From Bacteroidales bacterium M3 (GTDB taxonomy: Bacteria > Bacteroidota > Bacteroidia > Bacteroidales > Muribaculaceae), in the NCBI GenBank assembly GCA_001689445.1, contig LUJN01000040.1, positions 1 through 64,000 on the forward strand: a stretch of 64,000 nucleotides of DNA. Direction: 5' to 3'. The notes beneath the pieces are model-generated. The model was given only the letters and a program-made list of their open reading frames with translations. It did no database searches and was not told where the DNA came from. This document shows positions 18,678-27,620 of the stretch, one piece after another (positions within the stretch are counted from its first letter, which is position 1; each line of letters begins with the position of its first letter). Made by a program: the position numbers and the translations under genes.

Positions 18678-20201
18678 ATGCAGATGAAACGGGCCGAAGA
18701 CCTACACGTGCCGCAGATAGCGGGATTGCTCATCATAGCCATAGGGGTGATGATGGCGGTATATTTCAACTACATACCGTATGTCGGAGACGACCTGGTC
18801 TACAGCGGCTCGTGGGAACGCTACTATCGCGGGCTTATCGACTACCCGCTGCACTTTGCCCGCAACATGCTGAGAGTCAACGGACGCATGGGCGACAAGC
18901 TGAACATCTTCTGGATGTGCTACCTGCCGCGCCCGGTGCTTTCGATAGTTGCCGGGGCGATGGTGTCGCTTTTCCTGTGGCTCGTCATCCGCTCGGCGCG
19001 CGTGCCGCGCCAGTGGGTGACGGCACGTGTCGTCATCGTCTCGCTGCTGGTGCTGACAATGCCGTGGTGGGACAGCTTCTCGCTGTTTGTGTGCCAGTTC
19101 AACTACGTGTGGACGTCGGTATTTGTCCTCGCGGTGATACTTGTCCTGCTGAACGCGCGTTTTCGCAGCCGGTGGATGTGGCTGATGCCCCCGTTGGCGT
19201 TTATGGCTGCAGCGATGCACGAGGCGTGCGGCATTAGCGCGTCTGTCGGGCTGGCGGCATACTTTTATCTCCACCGCTCCTCCACGCCGATGCCGCGCAT
19301 CAAGCGGTGGACGCTGTGGCTGTTCTTCGCAGGGGCGATAGTGCCCCTGCTCTCCCCCGCCTTCTGGTGGCGCGTGGGGAATGCGGGAGCCGACCCTGAC
19401 GACCCTATGTGGCTGTTGGTGCTCAAAAGTGACTTCTATGCCCTCGCCCTGACGCTGTTTATCGTCACCGCACGGTTTGCCGCGCCCCATCGTCTCGCCG
19501 AGATGATGAAATCATCGTGGACGATATACGCTGTCGCGGCCATAGTGTCGATGTGCATCAGCGCATTAGGGGGCATCGTAGGCCGCTCGGGATGGTTTGC
19601 CCAGACATTTGCCATCATCGCATTCTTCCAATGGGGTGTGGAGAGCCATGCACGCATATCGCGCCGCCTCGGGGTGACGGTGAATGCCGTACTGGTCGCT
19701 GTGGTGACATTCCACCTTGTGGATGTCGTCAGGTGGCAACGGGTCACGGGACGCGAGCTTGAATCGTGCCTCACAGCCTATGAGAGCAATCCTTCACAGC
19801 CTGTCTACATGGACTTTACAGGCGACGAACGACAGCCGTGGTGGGTGCTCCACAAGACACGCGGCGTACCCGATGCCGACGACCGATATATCATCGAGAC
19901 CATCACCCACCTGCGCGGCGACAGCATACACCCGCTCGTCGTGCTCCCGACAGCCTTGCGCGGCATGGACTTCTCGGCACTGCGGGGAATGCGTCAGGTA
20001 ACACAACCCTATACCGCTTACAACACGCTCCCGCCATCGACCGTGCCCCCAAGCTATGTCGCGGCAGTGATGCCCTCCGACACCGACGACAGGATGTTCT
20101 GCCACCGCAACGGCACGACCTACGTCGTCGTCCCGTTCAAGAAGGGTGGTCGACAGCTTTATTTCCTCACCCCGCGCGAGCAAGACCCCGGCGACCGGTA
20201 G
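18678..20201 (+). CDS. DUF6056-like polytopic membrane protein
   Basis: A 507-residue protein with about nine to ten hydrophobic helices in the first 350 residues, then a soluble C-terminal domain of about 150 residues. The first loop after helix 1 carries an acidic pair in YVGDDLVYSGSW, and a GRMGDK motif follows; this layout resembles the Bacteroidota DUF6056 family and GT-C-like glycosyltransferases, where an acidic residue in the first periplasmic loop is catalytic. Family assignment is from memory of the pattern and is only moderately sure. It stands alone between two terminators, with a TATCTTTG box upstream. Confidence 0.72.
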   Translation: MQMKRAEDLHVPQIAGLLIIAIGVMMAVYFNYIPYVGDDLVYSGSWERYYRGLIDYPLHFARNMLRVNGRMGDKLNIFWMCYLPRPVLSIVAGAMVSLFLWLVIRSARVPRQWVTARVVIVSLLVLTMPWWDSFSLFVCQFNYVWTSVFVLAVILVLLNARFRSRWMWLMPPLAFMAAAMHEACGISASVGLAAYFYLHRSSTPMPRIKRWTLWLFFAGAIVPLLSPAFWWRVGNAGADPDDPMWLLVLKSDFYALALTLFIVTARFAAPHRLAEMMKSSWTIYAVAAIVSMCISALGGIVGRSGWFAQTFAIIAFFQWGVESHARISRRLGVTVNAVLVAVVTFHLVDVVRWQRVTGRELESCLTAYESNPSQPVYMDFTGDERQPWWVLHKTRGVPDADDRYIIETITHLRGDSIHPLVVLPTALRGMDFSALRGMRQVTQPYTAYNTLPPSTVPPSYVAAVMPSDTDDRMFCHRNGTTYVVVPFKKGGRQLYFLTPREQDPGDR

Positions 20202-20224
20202 CGCATGATACCATCGTAAATGGA

Positions 20225-20263
20225 AAATAGCTATCACAGCCGTCACGGCTATAATAGCTATTT
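20225..20263. terminator. Bidirectional terminator between two convergent genes
   Basis: A hairpin with outer arms AAATAGCTAT / ATAGCTATTT and inner arms AGCCGT / ACGGCT, separated by a short CAC/ATA internal loop. It lies between the stops of the DUF6056-like gene and purB, with T-rich sequence on both sides. It is built from 9-base repeats (see the repeat entry). Confidence 0.75.
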
Positions 20264-20265
20264 AG
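20230..20265 (+). repeat. 9-base tandem repeat array, 4 units
   Basis: GCTATCACA, GCCGTCACG, GCTATAATA, GCTATTTAG: four head-to-tail 9-base units with consensus GCTATNANA, downstream of purB. Confidence 0.7.
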
Positions 20266-20288
20266 TTTTATGTCAGGCGTAAAAGTCC

Positions 20289-21632
20289 TTAATAGCCGGT
20301 GTAGGTGTGGGGGGAGAGGCGGCGTAGCTCCTCCTTCACAGCGTCGGTGACATCGAGTGTGTCGATGAATGTCGAGATAGACTCGGCTGTGACGGTGGAG
20401 TTGGTGCGTGTGAGCTGCTTGAGAGTTTCGTAAGGCTTGGGATAGCCCTCGCGACGCAGGATGGTCTGGATGCCCTCGGCCACGACATTCCACATCGAGT
20501 CAAGGTCGGCATATATGGCCTGCTCGTTGAGCAGCAGCTTGTTGAGACCTTTGAGGGTGGAGTGTATGGCAATGAGCATATGAGCCAGGGGCACACCGAC
20601 ATTGCGCAGCACGGTGGAGTCGGTGAGGTCACGTTGCAGACGCGACACTGGGAGCTTGGTCGAGAGATGCGACAGGATGGCGTTGGCTATGCCGAGGTTG
20701 CCCTCGGAGTTCTCGTAGTCAATGGGGTTGACCTTATGGGGCATCGCAGACGAGCCCACTTCCCCGGCCTTGATTTTCTGCTTGAAGTACTCCATCGAGA
20801 TATATTGCCACATGTCACGGTCGAGGTCGAGGATGATGGTGTTGATGCGTCGCAGTGCGTCAAAGAGGGCCGCAAGGTTGTCGTAGTTGGAAATCTGGGT
20901 GGTGTACTCCTCACGTTCTATGCCAAGACGGTCGGACAGGAAACGGGCGGCAAACTCGCGCCAGTCGATAGAGGGATAGGCCGTGAGGTGGGCGTTGAAG
21001 TTGCCCGTCGCGCCGCCAAACTTGCCGCTCACGGGCACGGCGTCGAGCATCGCCAGCTGCTGGCGCAGACGATAGGCGAATACACGTATCTCTTTGCCGA
21101 GACGCGTGGGCGATGCAGGCTGACCGTGGGTCTTTGCAAGCATGGGCAGGTCTTTCCATTCATCGGCCCGGGCCTCAAGGTGCTCTATCAGCTCAATGAG
21201 CAGAGGGCGGTAAACGTCGGCGATAGCCTCCTTGACCGACATGGGGACTGACGTGTTGTTTATATCCTGGGATGTGAGGCCAAAGTGGATGAACTCCTTG
21301 TACCGCTCAAGTCCGAGCGTATCAAAACGCTCCTTGAGGAAATATTCCACCGCCTTTACATCGTGGTTGGTGACACTCTCTATCTCCTTTATGCGGGCGG
21401 CATCGGCAACTGTAAAGTTGCGGTAGATGTCGCGCAATGCCTCAAACTTTGCATGATCCACACCGGCAATCTGCGGCAGGGGTATCTCACAAAGCGCGAT
21501 AAAGTACTCCACCTCAACGCGGACACGGTAGCGTATGAGGGCAAATTCCGAAAAATACTCATCCAGTCGCGAGCATTTCGAGCGATAGCGGCCATCTATT
21601 GGCGAGATGGCGGTAAGGGTTGTCAATTCCAT
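20289..21632 (-). CDS. purB: Adenylosuccinate lyase
   Basis: PurB catalyses two fumarate-releasing steps of purine synthesis: SAICAR to AICAR and adenylosuccinate to AMP. The fumarase/aspartase superfamily signature SSAMPHKVNPIDYEN is present around residue 292, with the catalytic Ser loop upstream of it, plus the T-H region KTHGQPASPT (about 165) and GLTSQDINNT (about 118). The 447-residue length fits the E. coli-type PurB. It stands alone; related 9-base repeat arrays flank it on both sides. Confidence 0.95.
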   Translation of the reverse strand: MELTTLTAISPIDGRYRSKCSRLDEYFSEFALIRYRVRVEVEYFIALCEIPLPQIAGVDHAKFEALRDIYRNFTVADAARIKEIESVTNHDVKAVEYFLKERFDTLGLERYKEFIHFGLTSQDINNTSVPMSVKEAIADVYRPLLIELIEHLEARADEWKDLPMLAKTHGQPASPTRLGKEIRVFAYRLRQQLAMLDAVPVSGKFGGATGNFNAHLTAYPSIDWREFAARFLSDRLGIEREEYTTQISNYDNLAALFDALRRINTIILDLDRDMWQYISMEYFKQKIKAGEVGSSAMPHKVNPIDYENSEGNLGIANAILSHLSTKLPVSRLQRDLTDSTVLRNVGVPLAHMLIAIHSTLKGLNKLLLNEQAIYADLDSMWNVVAEGIQTILRREGYPKPYETLKQLTRTNSTVTAESISTFIDTLDVTDAVKEELRRLSPHTYTGY

Positions 21633-21642
21633 ACTTCAGTCA

Positions 21643-21667
21643 GTTCAAAGTTCACAATTCAAAGTTG
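21643..21667. repeat. Intergenic TTCAAAGTT-type repeat
   Basis: TTCAAAGTT occurs twice around an ACAA spacer. Related copies are at 39254-39290 and 62893-62913 (core on the other strand: ACTTTGNACTTTG). It lies directly upstream of purB. Confidence 0.55.
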
Positions 21668-21720
21668 CCATTGCTGCTATAATGGCTATTATAGCTATGA
21701 CAGCTGTAATAGCTGCGGCA
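21667..21720 (+). repeat. 9-base tandem repeat array, 6 units
   Basis: GCCATTGCT, GCTATAATG, GCTATTATA, GCTATGACA, GCTGTAATA, GCTGCGGCA, head to tail, with the same consensus as the array at 20230-20265. It contains the hairpin CTATAAT-GGCT-ATTATAG (21677-21694) in the purB leader. Confidence 0.7.
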
Positions 21721-21731
21721 TCAAATAACAA

Positions 21732-21761
21732 AAGCCTCCCCACGGGGGAGTGGGAAGGCTT
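21732..21761 (-). terminator. Terminator of tRNA-Val
   Basis: A 12-base stem (AAGCCTCCCCAC / GTGGGAAGGCTT, one wobble pair) and, on the minus strand, a following TTTTGTTATTT. It sits 9 bases past the tRNA 3' end. Confidence 0.85.
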
Positions 21762-21770
21762 GTATCATCG

Positions 21771-21845
21771 TGGGCGCTGAGGGATTCGAACCCCCGACCC
21801 TCTGCTTGTAAGGCAGACGCTCTGAACCAACTGAGCTAAGCGCCC
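21771..21845 (-). tRNA. tRNA-Val (anticodon TAC)
   Basis: A complete cloverleaf on the minus strand: acceptor GGGCGCT / AGCGCCC with discriminator A, a D-arm TAGCTCAGTTGG, an anticodon loop CTTACAA with anticodon UAC (plus-strand bases 21808-21810) and the T-arm GTTCGAATC. CCA is not encoded. It has its own promoter and terminator. Confidence 0.97.
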
Positions 21846-21866
21846 GTGTCCTTGTCGAAAGCGATG

Positions 21867-21897
21867 CAAAGGTACGACTAATTTTTGAATCTCCAAA
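21867..21897 (-). promoter_or_regulatory. Promoter of tRNA-Val
   Basis: On the minus strand TTTG (21894-21897), a 19-base spacer and TACCTTTG (21867-21874): an exact consensus promoter about 22 bases before the mature 5' end. Confidence 0.85.
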
Positions 21898-21956
21898 CTT
21901 TTTGACGAAAAATCTCAAAAATATTTACGCAAGCCTCCTCAAACGCCCAAAAACGC

Positions 21957-21964
21957 TATCTTTG
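21957..21964 (+). promoter_or_regulatory. Promoter -7 element
   Basis: TATCTTTG, 33 bases upstream of the DUF6377 gene start. There is no good -33 match. Confidence 0.55.
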
Positions 21965-21996
21965 TACATCGTCCCGACAATCGGGCGACACGCCTC

Positions 21997-23601
21997 ATGA
22001 AACGACTATTCATCATAGTACTCACACTGCCACTGCTGGCGTTGTTGTCAGGATGCGACGACTCATCCTCCCGCAATTACGCCGACACGGAGACCACCCG
22101 GCTGCTCGACACCCTCGATGCCGTACTGGCTCAGCATGACGACATCATAATGGAAAAGGAGCGGCGCATTGCCCGCCTCAAAAGCCTCGACAAGGGACTT
22201 GAATCACAGGCGCGCTATAATCTCTACGACAATATATTCAACGAGTATTATTCCTATGACTTTGACTCGGCATCACATTATGCCGCGCTGAAGCGCGAGG
22301 AAGCACTGATATCAGGGGACAGGACGAAAGCCTCGGTCGCGGCACTCAACAAAGCACGGGCCGACCTGGCACGTGGCCGCGACATGGAGGCTGCCACGGC
22401 GATGGCTTCAGCCTCGTCCGACACCTCCATTGCCGAAGTCGCCCTGCCATATCTCGACCTGCTCGCCACGATTGCCGATGTCTCACCCGACAGTCTCCTG
22501 CGGCTCTACGACCGCAAGATAGCACTTCTCGACAGCGGTTCGCCGGGATGGGTTTATAATGAGGCCGGCCGTCTTCGCACCTCGGGAGAATCGCATGCCG
22601 CCTTGGAAGTCATAGCACGCCATCGCGACACGCTTGACGCCACCCCGCGCGACAGGGCAATATCGCAGTTCATTGCCGGAGAGCTACAGCGTGAACTTGG
22701 CGACACGGTGGCGGCAATGCGCTCATTCACCCAAAGCGCAATCAACGACATCATCACACCGGTACGCGACTACAGCTCGCTCTACGAACTTGCCGCGATG
22801 CTCTTTGACGCCGGCGACATCGACCGTGCCTACCGGTATATCACGTTCGCCGCAAAGGATCACTATGCCTCCAATGTCAACAGCAATGTAATCGCCGCCA
22901 ACAAGCTGATGCCCACTATCGCCGCCGCCCACAACAGCCGCACGGCCGACCGCGAACACCGGCAACGCCTGCTCATCGTAGCCGTATCGGTGCTCGCCCT
23001 GACACTCATAGCCGTCTCGCTGTGGCTCTATGCCGCCTACCGTGCGACACAACGCGCGGCACGCGAGAAGTCGGTCCTTAACGAGCAGCTTACCGATGCC
23101 ACCACACAACTCTCGACGCTCAATGCCCGTCTTGCCGAAAGCAACACGACCAAGGATGCCTACATAGTGCAATACCTTAGCCTCTGCTCCTATTATATAG
23201 AGTGTGTCGACCGCTACCGCAACAACCTCCGCGCCGTAGCACGCAACAAGGGAGTGGAGGAGATGCTCTATATGCTCAACTCCACCACGTCGGCCGACAA
23301 AGAGCTGCGGGAGTTTTACAACAGCTTCGACTCGACGTTCCTGAAACTGTTTCCCGACTTCATCAACCGCTTCAACGACCTCCTGCAGCCCGACAAGCGG
23401 CTCACCGTGCGCCCTGACGAACTATTGACGACCGAGCTCAGGGTATTCGCCCTGATACGACTCGGCGTAAGGGACTCCGAACAGATAGCCTCATTCCTGC
23501 GCCGATCGCTATCGACCGTCTACAACTACCGTGTGAAAATGAGAAACGCTTCACGATTCCCACGCCAAGACTTTGAGGATATGGTGGCAAATATAGGATA
23601 A
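21997..23601 (+). CDS. DUF6377-family membrane-bound regulator
   Basis: A 534-residue Bacteroidota regulator-like protein. It starts with a lipoprotein-type signal (LLSGC, Cys about residue 20), followed by a helical TPR-like periplasmic region to about residue 325, one transmembrane helix (about 327-350, LLIVAVSVLALTLIAVSLWL), a coiled coil, and a C-terminal cytoplasmic region. This ends in a winged-helix-like segment (TELRVFALIRLGVRDSEQIA, then STVYNYRVKMRN). The layout suggests signal transfer from envelope to DNA by a one-component protein, but no target is evident. GH97 lies 195 bases downstream on the same strand and could be a target; that is inference. Confidence 0.82.
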   Translation: MKRLFIIVLTLPLLALLSGCDDSSSRNYADTETTRLLDTLDAVLAQHDDIIMEKERRIARLKSLDKGLESQARYNLYDNIFNEYYSYDFDSASHYAALKREEALISGDRTKASVAALNKARADLARGRDMEAATAMASASSDTSIAEVALPYLDLLATIADVSPDSLLRLYDRKIALLDSGSPGWVYNEAGRLRTSGESHAALEVIARHRDTLDATPRDRAISQFIAGELQRELGDTVAAMRSFTQSAINDIITPVRDYSSLYELAAMLFDAGDIDRAYRYITFAAKDHYASNVNSNVIAANKLMPTIAAAHNSRTADREHRQRLLIVAVSVLALTLIAVSLWLYAAYRATQRAAREKSVLNEQLTDATTQLSTLNARLAESNTTKDAYIVQYLSLCSYYIECVDRYRNNLRAVARNKGVEEMLYMLNSTTSADKELREFYNSFDSTFLKLFPDFINRFNDLLQPDKRLTVRPDELLTTELRVFALIRLGVRDSEQIASFLRRSLSTVYNYRVKMRNASRFPRQDFEDMVANIG

Positions 23602-23749
23602 AATGCACATTTACAATAATGCCACAGCCTTATTTTCACTACTAAAACATTAAGCAGCTTAATTATTTATACTCTGAATAACAGATATATAGTATTATAC
23701 TATAGCTACTATTATGCTACCAAGCGGCAGCAACAGATAGATTGGGAGG

Positions 23750-23757
23750 TAATTTTG
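23750..23757 (+). promoter_or_regulatory. Promoter -7 element of GH97 gene
   Basis: TAATTTTG, 38 bases before the chosen start 23796. No clear -33 element. Confidence 0.5.
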
Positions 23758-23795
23758 CATCAGAACGATTCTTAACCACCTTTTTAACCCAACTC

Positions 23796-25895
23796 ATGAA
23801 ACTCTTTATCACACCGCTTGTCGCCCTGCTACCGTTTATACCGGTATGCGCGACCGAGACAGTGACCTCTCCCGACGGAAAGGTCGCAGTGACTTTTTCG
23901 CTCACTCCCAAAGGTGAACCACAGTACACAATGACATTCAACGGCAAGGAGATTGTGAAGCCCTCTACGCTCGGGTTTGAGCTTAAAGGCGAGCCATCGC
24001 TGCTCGACGGATTCAAGCAACTCGATGTCACCCGCACCTCTGCCGACGAGAAGTGGGCGCCCGTATGGGGCGAGAACGACTCTATCGCCAATCGCTACAA
24101 CGCCATGACCGTAGCCCTCTCGCAGAAATCCGGCAAGACGACACGCCTGATGAACGTCACATTCCGCGTCTATGACGACGGCATGGGGCTGCGCTATGAG
24201 TTCCCCCAGCAGCAGACCAAGGAATTTGTCATCGCCGAGGAGAAAACCCGGATGGCCATGAACGGCGACCACACGGCATGGTGGATACCGGGCGACTATG
24301 ACACACAGGAATATGAATATATCAAATCACGCCTCAGCGAGATTCGCTCCTACTCCGACGCCAACCACATGGGCAACGTCTCCCAAACGAGCTTCTCCCC
24401 CACAGGCGTACAGACTTCCCTAATGCTAAAGAGCGACGACGGGACATATATCAACCTACATGAGGCGGCACTCATCGAATATCCCGCGATGCACCTCGAC
24501 CTCGACGACAAGACTATGACATTCACCTCGTGGCTCACCCCCGGGCGCGGTGAGGGGAAAGCAGTGATAGAGACGCCGTTCCGCACACCGTGGCGCGTAG
24601 TGATGGTGGGCGACAAGGCCACTGACATCCTTGCCACCGACATCATCTACAACCTCAACGACCCCTGCGTGCTGGAGGACACCTCCTGGATAAAGCCCGT
24701 CAAGTATATGGGCGTGTGGTGGGAGATGATCACCGGCAAGACCGACTGGGCCTATTGCAATGCCGAAAACTTCGACCTCGCCACATTCGACTACTCAAAA
24801 GCCAAACCCAACGGACGCCACGGAGCCAACAATGAGAACGTGCGCCGCTATATCGACTTTGCCGCCGCCAACGGCATGGACCAGCTGCTCATCGAGGGCT
24901 GGAACATCGGCTGGGAGGACTGGCTCGGCAAGGAGAAGGACTACGTGTTTGACTTCCTCACCCCCTACCCCGACTTTGACATCAAGGCACTCAACGACTA
25001 TGCCCACAGCAAGGGGATACGCCTGATGATGCACCATGAGACCTCAGGCTCGATACCCAACTATGAGCGTCACCTCGACCGCGCGTATGACCTTATGAAC
25101 CAATATGGCTACAACGCCGTCAAGAGCGGCTATGTGGGCAATATCCTCCCGAAGGGGGAAACCCACTACAGCCAATGGGCCGTGCGCCACTATCTCGACG
25201 CTGTGAAGAAAGCGGCCGACAAGAAGATTATGGTCAACGCTCACGAGGCAGTGCGCCCCACGGGACTTGCCCGCACCTACCCCAACCTTGTTGGCAACGA
25301 GAGCGCGATGGGCACGGAATACCGCAACATGTCGCCGTCGCACGTCACCATATTGCCGTTCACGCGCCTCAAGGGTGGTCCGATGGACTTCACCCCGGGC
25401 ATATTCCGCATGGATATCGGCTCATTCGTCCCCGGAAGCACCGAACACAAGAATGCCACCATCGCCAACCAGCTCGCTCTCTATGTGACGATGTATTCCC
25501 CCTTGCAGATGGCGGCCGACATGCCCGAGCACTATGCCGAAAAGATGGACGCATTCCAATTTATAAAGGATGTTCCCGTCGACTGGAGCGAGAGCCGTTA
25601 CCTCGACGCCGAACCGGCCGACTACATCATAGTGGCACGCAAGGACAAGAACAGCGACGCATGGTATGTCGGCGGCGTCACCGACGAGAACGCCCGCGAC
25701 TACACCCTCTGCCTCGACTTCCTCACGCCCGGAAAGAGCTATGAGGCGACGGTATATGCCGACGCACACGACACCGACTATGCCATAAATCCCGAGACCT
25801 ATACGATTACACGCCGGAATGTGTCGCGCGACAGCAAGCTCGACATGCACATGGCACGTGGCGGCGGCTTCGCGATAGCCATCAAGCCGCTCTAA
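23796..25895 (+). CDS. GH97 inverting alpha-glucosidase (SusB-like)
   Basis: Glycoside hydrolase family 97 acts in the periplasm on oligosaccharides imported by Sus-type systems. The start is the ATG at 23796, which begins a signal peptide (MKLFITPLVALLPFIPVCA); an upstream TTG at 23742 would displace it. 699 residues: N-terminal beta-sandwich (about 25-280), (beta/alpha)8 domain (about 290-580), C-terminal beta domain. The Glu residues of inverting SusB-type members are visible in HHETSG (E415), NAHEAVRP (E484) and GNESAMG (E502), so alpha-glucosidase is more likely than the retaining alpha-galactosidase subtype. No sorting domain. The stop overlaps the convergent next gene by 4 bases. Confidence 0.92.
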   Translation: MKLFITPLVALLPFIPVCATETVTSPDGKVAVTFSLTPKGEPQYTMTFNGKEIVKPSTLGFELKGEPSLLDGFKQLDVTRTSADEKWAPVWGENDSIANRYNAMTVALSQKSGKTTRLMNVTFRVYDDGMGLRYEFPQQQTKEFVIAEEKTRMAMNGDHTAWWIPGDYDTQEYEYIKSRLSEIRSYSDANHMGNVSQTSFSPTGVQTSLMLKSDDGTYINLHEAALIEYPAMHLDLDDKTMTFTSWLTPGRGEGKAVIETPFRTPWRVVMVGDKATDILATDIIYNLNDPCVLEDTSWIKPVKYMGVWWEMITGKTDWAYCNAENFDLATFDYSKAKPNGRHGANNENVRRYIDFAAANGMDQLLIEGWNIGWEDWLGKEKDYVFDFLTPYPDFDIKALNDYAHSKGIRLMMHHETSGSIPNYERHLDRAYDLMNQYGYNAVKSGYVGNILPKGETHYSQWAVRHYLDAVKKAADKKIMVNAHEAVRPTGLARTYPNLVGNESAMGTEYRNMSPSHVTILPFTRLKGGPMDFTPGIFRMDIGSFVPGSTEHKNATIANQLALYVTMYSPLQMAADMPEHYAEKMDAFQFIKDVPVDWSESRYLDAEPADYIIVARKDKNSDAWYVGGVTDENARDYTLCLDFLTPGKSYEATVYADAHDTDYAINPETYTITRRNVSRDSKLDMHMARGGGFAIAIKPL

Positions 25896-26467
25896 CGCAC
25901 CAGGCGGAGTGCCGCACGCCGGCAACGCGCCTCCTCACGGGGGGACACGGTGACATCATGCATCGTGCCCCCCTTTTGTATGCTCCTGACACGGAAACCT
26001 GCTGTGCACAAGATCTCGCGCATAGCCCGCACAGCACCTCCCGACTGGTGAAACAGGCGGTTGAAAGGGAACGGAGTGGTGGATGTCGTGATGACCAAGG
26101 CGCGTTTCCCCTTATGCAACGGCTTGGGTATGCCAAAGCGTCCCTCACCCATCAATCCATACACCATGCGGTCAAATAGCGTCTTCACCGGCCCGGGAAT
26201 ATTTCCCCAATAGCACGGCGTCCCGACTACGACGGCATCGGCATCGCGTATCAGCTCCAACACACGCTGTGCGTCATCCTCGGGAAGCACACAGCGCAAT
26301 GTGCCACGGCAAGCCATGCAACCCGTACATGGTTTGACAGTCAAATCATTGACATTCAACTCCGTGAGGTCATGCACATTTCTCCACACCTCATGAGCCA
26401 CAATAGAGAGCATGGATGATATATTGCCCTCGCGGCGTGGGCTTCCATTAAGTACAAGCACTTTCAT
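25892..26467 (-). CDS. Flavodoxin-like NAD(P)H-dependent FMN reductase
   Basis: A 191-residue flavodoxin-fold protein. The N-terminal phosphate-binding loop VLNGSPRREGNI binds FMN, and the PCYWGNIPGPVKTLFDR segment is typical of NADPH-dependent FMN reductase / iron-sulfur flavoprotein relatives. A Cys cluster (PCTGCMACRGTLRC, about residues 47-60) resembles the site in iron-sulfur flavoproteins, where Cys residues hold a 4Fe-4S cluster, so redox electron transfer is plausible. It is convergent with GH97, the stop codons overlapping by 4 bases. Confidence 0.88.
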   Translation of the reverse strand: MKVLVLNGSPRREGNISSMLSIVAHEVWRNVHDLTELNVNDLTVKPCTGCMACRGTLRCVLPEDDAQRVLELIRDADAVVVGTPCYWGNIPGPVKTLFDRMVYGLMGEGRFGIPKPLHKGKRALVITTSTTPFPFNRLFHQSGGAVRAMREILCTAGFRVRSIQKGGTMHDVTVSPREEARCRRAALRLVR

Positions 26468-26612
26468 TGAAACGAGTTTTTGAAAAACAAATTTAGCCCA
26501 AAATTAAACCAAAATCTTTATTGGCATTCTATTTGTTATACCAATATCGTAGAAAATGCGACTAACGACAACACTCACAGAAGCAAAAATCAAAATATCT
26601 ATAACTAAAATA

Positions 26613-27407
26613 ATGAATATGAACAAGATTCTCACTATTTGTGCCATCGCGGCCACGTCTGCCGCTCTCGCGTCATGCTCCGCGTCACGCTCCACTGCCA
26701 CATTGTCAGACCTCAACGGCGAATGGGCCATTGCAAAGATTGACGGAAAAGCCGTCACATCCCCTGCCGAACAGGAGACTGCCTATATCGGTCTAAACAC
26801 CACCACAGGGCAACTTTATGGCAACGCGAGCTGCAACACGCTGATGGGACAGTTTAACACCAAGGCAGCTCCCGGCGTCATCGAGTTCACCAACATGGGC
26901 AGCACACGGATGATGTGCCCCGAGATGGGTCTTGAACAGTCGATAATGAGCGCCCTACAGCAAGTCGCGGCCTACACCGTCAACAAGAAAAGCGGCGACA
27001 TCGAGCTACGCAATGCCTCTGGCAAGACACTCATTGAGCTGAAAAAGCGCGATCCGGCAATAACCGCCGCCAACCTGCAGGGCGACTGGACCGTTAAGGA
27101 AATCAACGACAAGCCTACCGACGCCATGCCCGGCGCGCCATTCACTATGACATTTGACGCCAACGGCAAGCAGTTCAACTGCACCACCGACTGCAACGGC
27201 CTGTTCGGCAACTTCGTCATCATGGGCAATGGTCTCACATTTGGCGACGTCGCCTCAACCCGCATGGCATGTCCCGACATGAAAGTGGAAGCCGAACTTA
27301 GCCAGACCCTTCCCAAAGTGGCGTCCATAGGACAGCTTGCGGGAGGCGGCATCGGGATGTACGACGCCAACAACAACCTCCTGCTTGTGATAGAGAAGAA
27401 AAAATAA
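26613..27407 (+). CDS. META-domain lipoprotein (two META domains)
   Basis: The start ATG 26613 gives a lipoprotein signal peptide with lipobox ALASC (Cys about residue 23). Two HslJ-like META domains follow: about residues 30-130 (LNGEWAIAKIDGKAV to LIELKKRD) and about 140-260 (LQGDWTVKEINDKPT to LLLVIEKKK). Each carries the conserved CN core (ASCNTLMG and TDCNGLFGNF) and a later TRMMCP / TRMACP motif. META proteins are linked to heat- or novobiocin-stress phenotypes, but the biochemical role is unknown. It is monocistronic, followed by a strong hairpin at 27431-27468. Confidence 0.88.
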   Translation: MNMNKILTICAIAATSAALASCSASRSTATLSDLNGEWAIAKIDGKAVTSPAEQETAYIGLNTTTGQLYGNASCNTLMGQFNTKAAPGVIEFTNMGSTRMMCPEMGLEQSIMSALQQVAAYTVNKKSGDIELRNASGKTLIELKKRDPAITAANLQGDWTVKEINDKPTDAMPGAPFTMTFDANGKQFNCTTDCNGLFGNFVIMGNGLTFGDVASTRMACPDMKVEAELSQTLPKVASIGQLAGGGIGMYDANNNLLLVIEKKK

Positions 27408-27430
27408 AACTTTCCAATACCGTACTTCCC

Positions 27431-27468
27431 GACGGGTCTCAGAGCTTTTTCAGCCTCTGAGACCCGTC
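27431..27468 (+). terminator. Hairpin after META gene
   Basis: A perfect 14-base stem (GACGGGTCTCAGAG / CTCTGAGACCCGTC) with a 10-base loop. There is no strong T run after it, so it may stabilise the 3' end rather than terminate. Confidence 0.6.
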
Positions 27469-27590
27469 GTCGTCCTACAGCAACGCATACCGACCGCCAC
27501 GACTCCACTGACAGTGGAAATGGCGTTGTTCGACATTCTCCTTTGTTGTTATCATCTACTTGCTGTAGGATGATTGTCAGCATTATTTTG

Positions 27591-27598
27591 TAAATTTG
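27591..27598 (+). promoter_or_regulatory. Promoter -7 element of mtnN-luxS operon
   Basis: TAAATTTG, 23 bases before the mtnN start. No consensus -33 at 19 bases. Confidence 0.5.
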
Positions 27599-27620
27599 CA
27601 AAACAATAAAGAGACAGATT

